Assembly (NCBI RefSeq): GCF_000981225.1 | Contig: NZ_LAJC01000030.1 | Coordinates: forward strand, 1-61,350 | Origin: Allosalinactinospora lopnorensis | GTDB taxonomy: Bacteria > Actinomycetota > Actinomycetes > Streptosporangiales > Streptosporangiaceae | DNA: 61,350 bases | Direction of reading: 5' to 3' | Notes under the pieces: generated by a model | What the model saw: the letters and a program-made list of their open reading frames with translations, nothing else | What the model was told of the DNA's origin: nothing | Database searches by the model: none | Position numbers and translations under genes: made by a program | Shown: one piece after another, positions 36,576 to 45,312 of the stretch | How the letters are laid out: every line of letters begins with the position of its first letter | Numbering within the stretch: the first letter of the stretch is position 1

Positions 36576-38522
36576 GTGTCCCAGGCCCATACCCAAGTGC
36601 CGGATCTCGCGACGCCGTTCACGGTGAGGGGCCGACGGCTGCGCAACCGGATGGTCGCCACCGCGCACGCTTCCGGGCTGATCTCCGACGGCCTGGCCCA
36701 GGACGGCGATGCGGACTACTGGACGCGGGTGGCCGGCGGTGGCGTAGCGATGGTGGTCAGCGGCGCCACCATCGTCTCGGCGGAGTCGACCGTCCGGACC
36801 GGAAATCTCGTGGTCGCCTACCGCGGCGAGGCCAAGTACGGACTCGCGAAACGAGCGCAGGCCATCCGGGCAGGCGGTGCGGTCCCGATCTCGCAATTGA
36901 TCCACCTTGGCCGCGAGACGCTGGGGGCGGAGTCGTGGTACGCCCCGGCGGCGCCCTCGGCCGTGAGGACGTCCCGCTCGCCTTCCCCGCCCCGGGTCCT
37001 CACCGGCAAGGAGATCCCTCGTCTGATCGACGACTTCCAACGTTGTGCCGCGAGCTGCGTGGAGGCCGGCTTCGAGGGCGTGGAGCTGCATGCCGCTCAC
37101 GGCTACCTGCTCGAACAGTTCCTTTCTCGGGACGCCAACGAGCGCCACGACCGATACGGCCCTGGCCCCCTCGGCGGCATCAAACTCATCAGCGATATCG
37201 TCCAGAGCATCCGCGAGACCACCCCGAACGCGATCGTCGGAGTGCGGCTGTCCGCGATCGAGTCGCTGCTGTCGTTCGAGGACGTCTGCCGGGTGATGGA
37301 GCAACTCCCTGCCGGTGCCGACATCGACTACCTGAACATGGCGGTCGGGGATCGCGGGCGGTACGTGGCGGACATGGCCACGAGTTCACCACCGTTGCTG
37401 CCGGTGGTCGAGCAGCTCGCCGACGCGACAGCACTGCCGCTGCTGGTCTCGCAGTCCTTCCGCACCGACGAGGACATCAACACCGCGTTGAGCCAGGGCG
37501 CCGACCTGGTGGGGATGTGTCGGACGGTGATCGCCGACCCTGAAGCTCCCAAGAAGTTCCTCGCCGGCCGCGCACGAGAGGTACGGCCGTGCACCAACTG
37601 CAACGAGGATTGTCGGCTGTTCACCCCGTGTCTCCTGTGCTCAGTGAACCCGCATCTGGCCCCTCCCCCGCACCGACGTCGTCCCGCGGCTCCGCTGCTG
37701 TTGCAGACGGCACGGCCCCGCGGCCAGGGCAGCGTGTCGGTCGTGGGAGGTGGGCCGGCCGGGCTGGAGGCCGCGCTCGTGCTGGCCGAAGAGGGCAGGC
37801 CCGTCGTGCTGTACGAGGAAACCGACCGTCTCGGCGGACAGATCGCGACCGCTGGCGACGCGCCGCACCGCATGGGCTGGCGTCGCCTGATCGGCTACTA
37901 CACCGGTCGCCTGGACGACCTCGGCGTCTCGGCGCGACTTGGGAGGGTTCCATCCGCACAGGAGCTGGAGGAGTTCGACGACGTGATCGTCGCGGTGGGC
38001 GCCGAGGAGACGCTGTCCGAGTACGGGAACGAGGTGGACGCCGTCACCTGCTCGGCGGCATTGGAAAAGGGCGCGGAAGGCATGGCCGGCGTCGACGAGC
38101 TGGTAGTGGTCGACGACGGCTTCGGGTGGTGGCCCGCCGTGAGCGCGGTGGAGCTCGGGATCGCCGCGGGCGTGCGCGGCATCACGGTCCTGGCGCCCAG
38201 TGGCGCCTTCGCCGCGGGCATCCCGGCTGAGAGCCGAACCCAGTTGCTGCACCGGCTGCACGGCACGGGTGTCGCCATCCACGGCTTCCTGCTCCCGATC
38301 GGGCGCAACGGACGCGAGTTGACCGCCCGCTCACTCACCGGCGTCGAGACCACCCTGGGCGCTGACCTGGTGGTCGTCGCCGGCCCCCGCGTACCTCGGA
38401 AAATCCCGCCTGTTCCCGAAGGGGCCCGCGTCCAGATGATCGGCGACTGCGTGAGCGCCCGCAAGGTCGCCCATGCCGTCTCCGAGGGCCGGGAGGCGGG
38501 CTGCCGTGTGCTGGGCGCCTAA
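36576..38522 (+). CDS. NADH:flavin oxidoreductase / 2,4-dienoyl-CoA reductase-like Fe-S flavoprotein
   Basis: About 648 residues. An N-terminal OYE-type TIM barrel (to about 335) has ELHAAHGYLLEQFLSRDANE. A four-Cys cluster follows (CTNCNEDCRLFTPCLLC, near 338-354) for a 4Fe-4S centre. Then comes an FAD/NAD domain (VVGGGPAGLEAALVL). I take the GTG at 36576 behind AGGGAGG as the start; the longer frame is non-coding. Relatives reduce dienoyl-CoAs, enones (BaiCD/BaiH) or demethylate amines. Its stop overlaps the convergent SDR stop by two bases. Confidence 0.88.
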   Translation: MSQAHTQVPDLATPFTVRGRRLRNRMVATAHASGLISDGLAQDGDADYWTRVAGGGVAMVVSGATIVSAESTVRTGNLVVAYRGEAKYGLAKRAQAIRAGGAVPISQLIHLGRETLGAESWYAPAAPSAVRTSRSPSPPRVLTGKEIPRLIDDFQRCAASCVEAGFEGVELHAAHGYLLEQFLSRDANERHDRYGPGPLGGIKLISDIVQSIRETTPNAIVGVRLSAIESLLSFEDVCRVMEQLPAGADIDYLNMAVGDRGRYVADMATSSPPLLPVVEQLADATALPLLVSQSFRTDEDINTALSQGADLVGMCRTVIADPEAPKKFLAGRAREVRPCTNCNEDCRLFTPCLLCSVNPHLAPPPHRRRPAAPLLLQTARPRGQGSVSVVGGGPAGLEAALVLAEEGRPVVLYEETDRLGGQIATAGDAPHRMGWRRLIGYYTGRLDDLGVSARLGRVPSAQELEEFDDVIVAVGAEETLSEYGNEVDAVTCSAALEKGAEGMAGVDELVVVDDGFGWWPAVSAVELGIAAGVRGITVLAPSGAFAAGIPAESRTQLLHRLHGTGVAIHGFLLPIGRNGRELTARSLTGVETTLGADLVVVAGPRVPRKIPPVPEGARVQMIGDCVSARKVAHAVSEGREAGCRVLGA

Positions 38523-39286
38523 GCCGCGGTCCAGCCCCCGTCGGCATAGATCTCGGAACCCGTCATGAATGAGGAGTCGTCGCTGGCCAGGAAGGCCACC
38601 ACGGCAGCGATCTCCTCAGCCGTGCCGAGTCGCCCCATGGGGGTGTGGGTAAGCATGGCCTCGTGACGCTCGGTGCCTGCGTACCTCTCTAGGAGCTGAC
38701 TCGTACCGATGAACCCCGGATGGAGTGAGTTGACACGCACCTCGGACCGGGCCCAGTGCAGTGCGGCGTTCTTGCTCATGGTGCGCACCGCCCCCTTGGC
38801 GGCGTGGTAGGCCACACTGTTCCCCAGGCCGCCCACCGTGCCCAGAATCGAGCACATGTTGACGATGGAGCCTCCACCGGTGCGCTCGATGGCGGGGCCG
38901 ACGTGCTTCATGCCGAGCCAGACGCCGGTCTGCCCCACGGCGATGACGCGCTCCCAGCGGTCGAGGTCCTCCTGATCGACGGTCGCGATGCTCCCGAGGG
39001 CAGCGTTGTTGACCAGCCCACTAAGGCCTGAGAACTCGCGCTCGGCAAGCGCCACGACGGTGCGCCAGGCATCCTCGCTGGATACGTCGAGGGCATAGCA
39101 CAGGTGCCTCTCAGTGCCCCCGGGCAGCTCGGCGACCAGGTCACGGCACGCGGACTCGTCCACGTCCGTCACCACCAGCCGCGCGCCCTCTTCGGCCAGC
39201 CTTCGGGCGATCGCCGCCCCAAGGCCACCGGTGCTGCCGGTGACCAGCACCGCCTTGTCCACCAGTCTCGACCGCACCGCGCTCAT
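38519..39286 (-). CDS. Short-chain dehydrogenase/reductase 2
   Basis: A 255-residue SDR: TGSTGGLG cofactor motif, LVNNAALGS, catalytic Ser in VNMCSILG, YHAAKGAV, HPGFIGTS and ADGGWTAA near the end. A single-gene unit with operator site 8 at 59 nt upstream. Likely acts on a hydroxyl or keto group of the pathway; comparable SDRs occur in steroid and bile-acid operons. Confidence 0.9.
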   Translation of the reverse strand: MSAVRSRLVDKAVLVTGSTGGLGAAIARRLAEEGARLVVTDVDESACRDLVAELPGGTERHLCYALDVSSEDAWRTVVALAEREFSGLSGLVNNAALGSIATVDQEDLDRWERVIAVGQTGVWLGMKHVGPAIERTGGGSIVNMCSILGTVGGLGNSVAYHAAKGAVRTMSKNAALHWARSEVRVNSLHPGFIGTSQLLERYAGTERHEAMLTHTPMGRLGTAEEIAAVVAFLASDDSSFMTGSEIYADGGWTAA

Positions 39287-39344
39287 GCTTCACCCCTTGC
39301 AAGGACCGGGAAGCGCGCACACAGCCACGCACACCCAAGGTTAG

Positions 39345-39358
39345 AACTGAATTCATTT
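39345..39358. promoter_or_regulatory. Regulon operator copy, site 8
   Basis: AACTGAATTCATTT, 13 of 14 matches, upstream of SDR 2. Confidence 0.7.
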
Positions 39359-39449
39359 CATCATCACTGAACCGCGCGCAACCGTCAACGGGGTGCCCGG
39401 CGCACCGAGCCGGCATCGGAGGGCGCACTCGACAGGACTTCGCTTAATG

Positions 39450-39463
39450 AACTAAATTCAGTT
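39450..39463. promoter_or_regulatory. Regulon operator copy, site 9, abutting a start codon
   Basis: AACTAAATTCAGTT, 13 of 14 matches. It ends one base before the ATG at 39465, leaving no room for a ribosome site, so the downstream gene is probably leaderless and its initiation region overlaps the operator. Confidence 0.7.
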
Positions 39464-39464
39464 T

Positions 39465-39842
39465 ATGACATCCTCAGCGACTCCCTTCCTCGACACGTGG
39501 TTCGCGGTCATGGACTCGGACCACCCCGACCGCGTGCTCGACCTGATCAGTGACGACTTCCATCTGTCGGTGCAGTTCTCCACGGGCAGCGGAAGGGCCG
39601 CAGAGTTCACCGGTGACAGGGCGGGGCTGGTGTCGTACCTGGCCCAGCGCGAGAAGGGCACCCGTGTGCACCACGTCGTCCGGTCCGCTCATAGCGGCGA
39701 TGTCGAGATGGCGCTGGGTCGGGTCACGCGTGACGGCGACTTCGAGGCCTCCTTCAACGCAAGCGCACTCATCGCGCCGGAGACACAGAAGTGCCGGAGA
39801 CTGCTAATCTGCCGCACACCGGAGATCGAGTTCCCCGTGTGA
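39465..39842 (+). CDS. SnoaL/NTF2-like small protein 2, probably leaderless
   Basis: A 125-residue NTF2-like protein (PFLDTWFAVMDSDHPDRVLD and LISDDFHLSVQFSTGSG) of the same broad family as the 24806 gene. No Shine-Dalgarno sequence precedes the ATG, and operator site 9 ends one base before it. The N-terminal helix needs this start, so a leaderless transcript is the simplest reading. A hydratase or isomerase role like BaiE or ketosteroid isomerase is possible. Confidence 0.72.
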   Translation: MTSSATPFLDTWFAVMDSDHPDRVLDLISDDFHLSVQFSTGSGRAAEFTGDRAGLVSYLAQREKGTRVHHVVRSAHSGDVEMALGRVTRDGDFEASFNASALIAPETQKCRRLLICRTPEIEFPV

Positions 39843-39849
39843 GACGGTT

Positions 39850-40276
39850 CCGGGCGCTCAGTGTGCTGGCGAGGCGGTCGCGGATCTGGCGGAGCAGCCG
39901 GTCGTGGTCGAGGGCATTCCCACCGTGATCCCGTTCCACCGCACGGTCGTCGACGGCCCGGCGTTCACCGCGCTCGACGGCGAGTTCGGCGTCTACACCC
40001 GCTGGATCGAGCCGAGTTCGACAGCCCGATCCGGCCGTGGACTGGGGAGAGCCACGGCGGCGGCGCGGTCCGCGGGGCGACACCCTCACCTCGCCGATGC
40101 GGGGCACGGTGGTGAAGGCGACCGCCGAGGAGGGGTCCACGGTGGTCGAGGGCGACCCGATCATCGTGATCGAGGCGATGAAGATGGAACGACCGGTCAA
40201 GGCACACAAGACCGGCGCTGTCACCGGGCTGTCCACCGAGGTCGGCGCCACCGTCACCTGTCGGATCAAGGACTGA
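39850..40276 (+). pseudogene. Acyl-CoA carboxylase alpha subunit C-terminal remnant (biotin carrier domain)
   Basis: [20 protein letters not shown] and [10 protein letters not shown] match the region before the biotin domain of actinomycete acetyl/propionyl-CoA carboxylase alpha subunits. [20 protein letters not shown] and the biotin site [12 protein letters not shown] follow. The pieces lie in three frames, with switches near 40015 and 40080. The ATP-grasp carboxylase domain is missing. A decayed 3' end, probably from an unrelated or lost carboxylase gene. Confidence 0.75.
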
Positions 40277-40312
40277 GCGGCGAAAAGATGAGCAACGGCG
40301 AGCGGCACCCAG

Positions 40313-41095
40313 TCAGCGCGAGAGGAACCGCTCGATCAGCGCCTGCGCTGCGTCGGTGTCGACCATACGGGCGATGGTCTCGGCCTCGTCCCTTCCGCTG
40401 GCGGCGCGAGAGACGGACCAGGATCGGCGGACCAGGCGTTTGGCCTCCCCTAGGGCAAGGACGGGACCGGCCGCCAACTGCTCGGCGATCCTCATCGTCT
40501 GGACGGCCACCTGGTCGTCGTCGACGACCTCGGTCACCAGTCCCCACTCTCGGGACTCACCGGCCGTGAGCACACGGCCGGTGAGGGCTAATTCGAGTGC
40601 GCGCTGCTGCCCCACCGCCCGGGGCAACAGGTAGGAAACACCACAGTCGGGGCTCAGCCCGACGCCGGCATACGCCATCAAGAACTTCGTCGACCGGCCG
40701 GCGACAGTCAGGTCAGAGTTCAGCAGGAACGCCAGGCCAGCACCGGCCACCGCACCGTGCACGCCGGCGACCACCGGCTTGGCCAGGTTTGAGAGCCGCT
40801 GCAGATGGTGCTCCAGCACGGACGCAAGCTCGAGCACGTATGAGGGACGGTCGGAGGCCTCAGCGAATGACGAGACATCGCCACCTGCGCAGAACCGACT
40901 CCCCTCGCCGGTCAGCGTCACCACGCGCACCGCAGTGTCCTCGGCTGCGGTCACGGCTCGCCCGAACGCCTCGGCCGCCGGCAGATCGAGCGAGTTCGAA
41001 GCCTCCGAGCGTTCCAGCACGATCCGTCCCACGGCGCCGTCGACGTCGAATCCGACACCCCGCGGCTTCGTCACAGTCTTCCGATCTCCGGCCAC
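40313..41095 (-). CDS. Enoyl-CoA hydratase/isomerase family protein
   Basis: A 260-residue crotonase-fold protein: GSRFCAGGDVSSFAE and HGAVAGAGLAFLLNSDLTVA (oxyanion hole). The usual first Glu position reads AGLAF, so it lacks a hydratase glutamate there and is more like isomerases of the PaaG/ECI group. The VGLSPDCGVSYLLPR segment provides an Asp. Behind operator site 10 on the minus strand. Confidence 0.87.
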   Translation of the reverse strand: MAGDRKTVTKPRGVGFDVDGAVGRIVLERSEASNSLDLPAAEAFGRAVTAAEDTAVRVVTLTGEGSRFCAGGDVSSFAEASDRPSYVLELASVLEHHLQRLSNLAKPVVAGVHGAVAGAGLAFLLNSDLTVAGRSTKFLMAYAGVGLSPDCGVSYLLPRAVGQQRALELALTGRVLTAGESREWGLVTEVVDDDQVAVQTMRIAEQLAAGPVLALGEAKRLVRRSWSVSRAASGRDEAETIARMVDTDAAQALIERFLSR

Positions 41096-41209
41096 TACCC
41101 ACCGCCCTCAGTCTCTGACGCGTCCACGCTGCGGGCGCCCAGATGTCGCCCTCAACCACCGCCCACCGTCGATCCCCATTTGACAGAGAGGACCGGCACG
41201 GCGAAGATG

Positions 41210-41223
41210 AACTGAATTTAGTT
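41210..41223. promoter_or_regulatory. Regulon operator copy, site 10 (divergent promoter)
   Basis: AACTGAATTTAGTT, 13 of 14 matches. Lies between the minus-strand enoyl-CoA hydratase gene and the plus-strand SDR/MaoC/ACAD/kinase operon. Confidence 0.72.
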
Positions 41224-41302
41224 TAGCACAGGTGTTGCCGTGGCCTGCGGCTCCCCGTAGTCAACGCAATGTCGAATGATGCCGACACGTTTAGGAGAAC
41301 GG

Positions 41303-42064
41303 ATGACCAACGCGCATCGACGCACGGCGATCGTCACGGGCGCCGCGCGGGGCATTGGCGCTACCGTGGCCAAGCGACTGGCCGTCGACGGCCTCGCTGT
41401 CGCGGTCCTGGACCTCGACGAGGGGTCCTGCAAGCAGGTGGTCGCCGATATCGAGGCCACCGGTTCCCATGCCGTCGGCGTCGGCGTCGACGTGGCCGAC
41501 GAGACGGCCGTCGAGGCCGCGGTAAGCCGGGTGGCCGAGGAGCTGGGCGAGCCGACCGTGCTGGTCAACAACGCCGGCATCACCCGCGACAACCTGCTGT
41601 TCAAGATGACCGCGCAGGACTGGGACGCGGTGATGAACGTGCACCTGCGCGGGTCCTTCCTGACGAGCCGGGCGGTGCAGAAGTACATGGTCGAGGCCAA
41701 GTGGGGCCGGATCATCAACATGTCCAGCAGGTCCGCGGTGGGCAACCGTGGGCAGGCCAACTACTCCGCGGCCAAGGCCGGCCTGCAGGGGTTCACCAAG
41801 ACGCTGTCGATCGAGTTGGGCAAGTTCGGCGTCACCGTGAACGCGATCGCGCCCGGCTTCATCGTCACCGAGATGACCGAGGCCACCGCCGCCCGGGTGG
41901 GTGCGTCGTTCGAGGACTTCAAGGCCGCGGCGGCCACGCAGACGCCGATGGGCCGGGTCGGCTACCCCGACGACATCGCCCACACTGCGTCGTTCCTGGC
42001 CAGCGAGGGCGCAGGCTTCGTCTGCGGCCAGGTGGTCTACGTCGCCGGCGGGCCCGTCGACTGA
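41303..42064 (+). CDS. Short-chain dehydrogenase/reductase 3 (FabG-like)
   Basis: About 253 residues: TGAARGIGA, VLVNNAGITRDNL, catalytic Ser in INMSSRSAVGN, YSAAKAGLQGF and APGFIVTEM, all close to 3-oxoacyl-ACP/CoA reductases. ATG at 41303 with TAGGAG 7 nt upstream. First gene of the plus-strand operon with MaoC, an acyl-CoA dehydrogenase and a kinase. Probably a 3-hydroxyacyl-CoA dehydrogenase. Confidence 0.9.
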   Translation: MTNAHRRTAIVTGAARGIGATVAKRLAVDGLAVAVLDLDEGSCKQVVADIEATGSHAVGVGVDVADETAVEAAVSRVAEELGEPTVLVNNAGITRDNLLFKMTAQDWDAVMNVHLRGSFLTSRAVQKYMVEAKWGRIINMSSRSAVGNRGQANYSAAKAGLQGFTKTLSIELGKFGVTVNAIAPGFIVTEMTEATAARVGASFEDFKAAAATQTPMGRVGYPDDIAHTASFLASEGAGFVCGQVVYVAGGPVD

Positions 42065-42107
42065 GCCCACCGGCCATACCCCACCCCTCCAACCGACAGG
42101 AGCAGGC

Positions 42108-42560
42108 ATGCGCGTCTTCAACGGAATCGACGAGCTCAAGCAGGCCGTCGGCGAGCACTTGGGCTACAGCGACTGGCACACGATCACTCAGGAGCGGGTG
42201 AACCAGTTCGCCGACGCGACCGGCGACCACCAGTGGATCCATGTCGACCCCGAACGGGCCAAGGTGGGGCCCTTCGGCGGAACCATCGCGCACGGGTACC
42301 TGACGCTGTCGCTGGTGCCGATGCTCAACGCGCAGATCTACCGCGTCGACGGGCTGTCCATGGGCATCAACTACGGCACCAACAAGGTGCGCTTCCCCGC
42401 GCCTGTGCCGGCCGGCTCGCGGGTGCGCGCCGGCGCGGAGATCGCGGAGGTGACCCCCACGCCACAGGGCGCGCAGGCCGTGGTGCGCACCACCATCGAG
42501 GTCGAGAGCGGCGACAAACCCGCCTGCGTGGCCGAGAGCGTCGTCGTACTCGTGTCCTGA
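42108..42560 (+). CDS. MaoC-family (R)-enoyl-CoA hydratase
   Basis: A 150-residue hot-dog fold protein with the hydratase-2 motif FADATGDHQWIHVDPERA (catalytic Asp and His) and IAHGYLTLSL. ATG at 42108, GACAGGAG upstream. Together with the FabG-like SDR 44 nt upstream it gives an (R)-3-hydroxyacyl-CoA route. Length and motif are normal. Confidence 0.92.
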   Translation: MRVFNGIDELKQAVGEHLGYSDWHTITQERVNQFADATGDHQWIHVDPERAKVGPFGGTIAHGYLTLSLVPMLNAQIYRVDGLSMGINYGTNKVRFPAPVPAGSRVRAGAEIAEVTPTPQGAQAVVRTTIEVESGDKPACVAESVVVLVS

Positions 42561-42583
42561 GGAAGGAAGGAAACCGCGTCGCC

Positions 42584-43820
42584 ATGAGCCAGCCGCCCCT
42601 GCCTCCCGATGTGGACGACCTCCGCCGGCGCACCCGCCGGTTCGTCCGCGAGGTCGTCATCGAGGAGGAGCCGGTGCCGGGAGAGCGCCTGCCACAGGCC
42701 ACGCGCGTGCGGCTGCAGCAGGCCGCCCGGGAGGCCGGTGTGTTCGCACCCCACGCGCCGCAAGAGTACGGCGGACAGGGCCTGTCGATCGAGCACTGGT
42801 CACCGATCCTCCAGGAGGCGGGGTACTCCCCCATCGGTCCCAGCGTGCTCAACTGCATGGCGCCGGACGAGGGCAACATGCACATGCTCGAACTGGTGGC
42901 GACCGACGAGCAGAAGCGCCGCTACCTGGAACCGCTGGCCCGTGGGCACGTCCGCTCCTGCTTCGGCATGACTGAACCGCACCCGGGCGCCGGGTCGGAC
43001 CCCGCCGCTCTGCAGACCACAGCGTCGCGCCGACCAGGCGGCTGGAGGATCAACGGCCACAAGCGGTTCACCAGCGGCGCGATCGGCGCTGCCTTCTGCA
43101 TCGTCATGGCCCGCACCGACGTTCTCGACGACGCACCCGCCGGGGCGACCATGTTCCTGGTCGACATGACCAACCCCGGGGTCACGATCGGGGAGCCGAT
43201 CCACACCGTGGACCGCTATATCGACGGCGGCCATCCGCACGTCCGCTTCCAGGACTGCGAGATCGGTGACGAGGCGGTGCTCGGCTAGGTCGGCCGCGGG
43301 TTCTCCTATGCACAGGTACGGCTGGGCCCCGCGCGCCTCACACATTGCATGCGCTGGCTGGGGCTGGCCCGGCGGTCCATGGACATCGCGTTGGACCGGG
43401 CAGAGACCCGGACACTCTTCGGCACGCCGCTCACCGACCTCGGGCCGGCGCAGAACCTGACCGCAGACTCGGTGATCGACATCGAGACGTGCGACGCGAT
43501 CGTCGCCAAGACCGCGGGCCTGCTCGCCGTCAACCCCAAGGCCGGGTCGGCGATGTCCTCGGTCGCGAAGGTGCACTGCTCCGAGGCGATCTTCCGGGTG
43601 ATCGACCGTGCAGTCCAGATCTGCGGGGGCGACGGTGTCTCCGACGGGCTTCCACTGGCGCAGTTCCTCAACGAGGTCCGGCCGTTTCGGATCTACGACG
43701 GCCCCAACGAGACCCACCGCTGGGCTATCGCGCGCCGGGCCTCCTCCGATCGACGAGCCGCGGTGAAGGCCGGGGAGCGTCACCAGGGCGAAGCGTGGTT
43801 CGGAGCGGGAGCGGTCACTG
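42584..43820 (+). pseudogene. Acyl-CoA dehydrogenase, ACAD10/11-like, interrupted by one in-frame TAG
   Basis: An otherwise complete dehydrogenase: CFGMTEPHPGAGSDP (flavin region), INGHKRFTSGA, and the C-terminal VQICGGDGVSDGLPLAQFL then IYDGPNETHRWAIARR, typical of ACAD10/11 and LvaC-like enzymes. At 43286-43288 TAG replaces what is expected to be GAG (VLG-stop-VGRGFSYAQ), and the frame continues unchanged after it. Near the end it overruns into the next gene, whose ATG overlaps a TGA in another frame at about 43820, so a second lesion is possible there. Confidence 0.82.
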
Positions 43821-44918
43821 ATGCACACGGTGCCGGATGGCGTCGAGGTGGTCGCCACCAGCAAAGACGCCGAACGCCTGGACGCCCCGCCGCTGCTGGT
43901 ACTCGAGCCGCTCGCCGAATTCCTCGACACCCACGGCATCGGGCGTGGACCACTGGCCTGGGAACGGATCGGTGAGGGGCAGTCCAACCTCACCTACCGG
44001 ATCCGCCGTGGGTCCGACAGCCTGGTGTTACGGCGCGGCCCCCGTCCCCCGCTGCCGAGGTCGACCCACGACATGGTGCGTGAGGCGCGTATCCAGCAGC
44101 TGCTGCGCCCTCATGGCGTGCCGGTTCCCGAGATCGTCGCGGTGTGCTCAGACGACTCGGTTCTCGGCGTCCCGTTCTACCTGATGGAGTCGCTCGACGG
44201 GGTCGTGATCACCGACACCGTCCCTGTCGCCCTCGACACCTGCGAACAGCGCCGCGCCACTAGCATCGCGCTGGTGGAGGCCCTGGTGCTGCTCCACGGC
44301 GTCGACCCCGCCGGGGACGCGGAACTGCAGTCGTTCGGCCGGCCGGAGGGCTACCTACGGCGCCAGGTCGACCGGTTCTCCGCCCTGTGGGACGTCAACA
44401 CCACGCGCACCGTTCCCCAGGTCGCGAGGCTCGCCGACTGGCTCGGCGCAAACCTGCCTGTCAGCCACAGCGCGGCAGTGGTGCACGGTGACTACCGTCT
44501 GGGGAACCTGATGTTCCGTCCGAACGCGCCCGCGTGTGTCCTGGCGGTCCTGGACTGGGAGATGGCCACTCTCGGTGACCCGCTCGCCGACCTGGGCTAT
44601 CTCACCGCCACCTACGCCGAGGCGGGCGGCCCGACGTCTCCGCTGCACCTCAGTACGGCGACCCGGCGGCCCGGCTATCTGACCGGTCGCCAGCTTGCCG
44701 AGCACTACGCCGAACGCACCGGGCGCGACCTCAGCGCACTGCCCTGGTATCAGACGCTCGCGCTGCGGAAGGCCGCCATCTTCTGCGAAGCCATATACAC
44801 GCGCTGGCTCAATGGTGAGCGCCCACACGACAGGAGCTTCGCCCCCACACTCGAACACGGTGTTCCCGCCCTGCTGGAGGCCGCGGGGCATCACGCCGAC
44901 CTCTCCCCGCGGTCCTGA
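43821..44918 (+). CDS. APH-fold kinase (LvaA/ACAD10-kinase-like)
   Basis: A 365-residue aminoglycoside-phosphotransferase-fold protein: IGEGQSNLTYRI (nucleotide loop), Brenner motif VVHGDYRLGNLMF with catalytic Asp, and LDWEMATLGDPLADLGY (metal-binding Asp). It directly follows the ACAD10/11-type dehydrogenase, as the two activities are fused in mammalian ACAD10/11 and adjacent in the levulinate lva operon. It should phosphorylate a hydroxyacyl-CoA rather than an antibiotic. Confidence 0.87.
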   Translation: MHTVPDGVEVVATSKDAERLDAPPLLVLEPLAEFLDTHGIGRGPLAWERIGEGQSNLTYRIRRGSDSLVLRRGPRPPLPRSTHDMVREARIQQLLRPHGVPVPEIVAVCSDDSVLGVPFYLMESLDGVVITDTVPVALDTCEQRRATSIALVEALVLLHGVDPAGDAELQSFGRPEGYLRRQVDRFSALWDVNTTRTVPQVARLADWLGANLPVSHSAAVVHGDYRLGNLMFRPNAPACVLAVLDWEMATLGDPLADLGYLTATYAEAGGPTSPLHLSTATRRPGYLTGRQLAEHYAERTGRDLSALPWYQTLALRKAAIFCEAIYTRWLNGERPHDRSFAPTLEHGVPALLEAAGHHADLSPRS

Positions 44919-44955
44919 GACGACTGCGTCCCACGCGCCCGGTGACGCCCGAAGG

Positions 44956-45288
44956 TCAGAAGGTGGACTGCTCGGCGAGCATGGTCTGCTCCTCGCCCAT
45001 CACGATGATCCGGCGCCCCCGCATGCTGCCGACGTGCTCAACGGCCCTTTTCCACTCCTCGCTGACAAGCGCGGCATCCAGATCCTCGCGGGAGTCGAAG
45101 CTCAGGATGGAGATGCCGTCCCAGCCCGCCGAGCGCTCGTCCACCGTGTCCAGCACCTCCGTGTGCAGCCACCGACGCAACCCGGGCAGCGGGTACGTCA
45201 TCTCGGCGTGCTCACCACGCCACCAGTTGATGAACTGCTGGTGCGTCCAGTCGCTCGGACGTGACGCCAGGACGATCAGGTTGTACAC
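44956..45288 (-). CDS. EthD-domain protein
   Basis: A 110-residue ferredoxin-like alpha-beta protein (WTHQQFINWWRGEHAEMTY with the conserved His of EthD proteins, then ISILSFDSREDLDAALVSEE). EthD proteins accompany catabolic oxygenases and dehydrogenases, and their role is unclear. It lies 24 nt after the TetR stop, last gene of the long minus-strand operon. Confidence 0.8.
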   Translation of the reverse strand: MYNLIVLASRPSDWTHQQFINWWRGEHAEMTYPLPGLRRWLHTEVLDTVDERSAGWDGISILSFDSREDLDAALVSEEWKRAVEHVGSMRGRRIIVMGEEQTMLAEQSTF

Positions 45289-45312
45289 AGGGGTCCTCTC
45301 CGTAGGCCGGCC

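Noticed and set aside
43821-44918. Aminoglycoside resistance gene
   Set aside because: The fold is right, but the pairing with an ACAD10/11-like dehydrogenase and the catabolic operon context favour a hydroxyacyl-CoA kinase.
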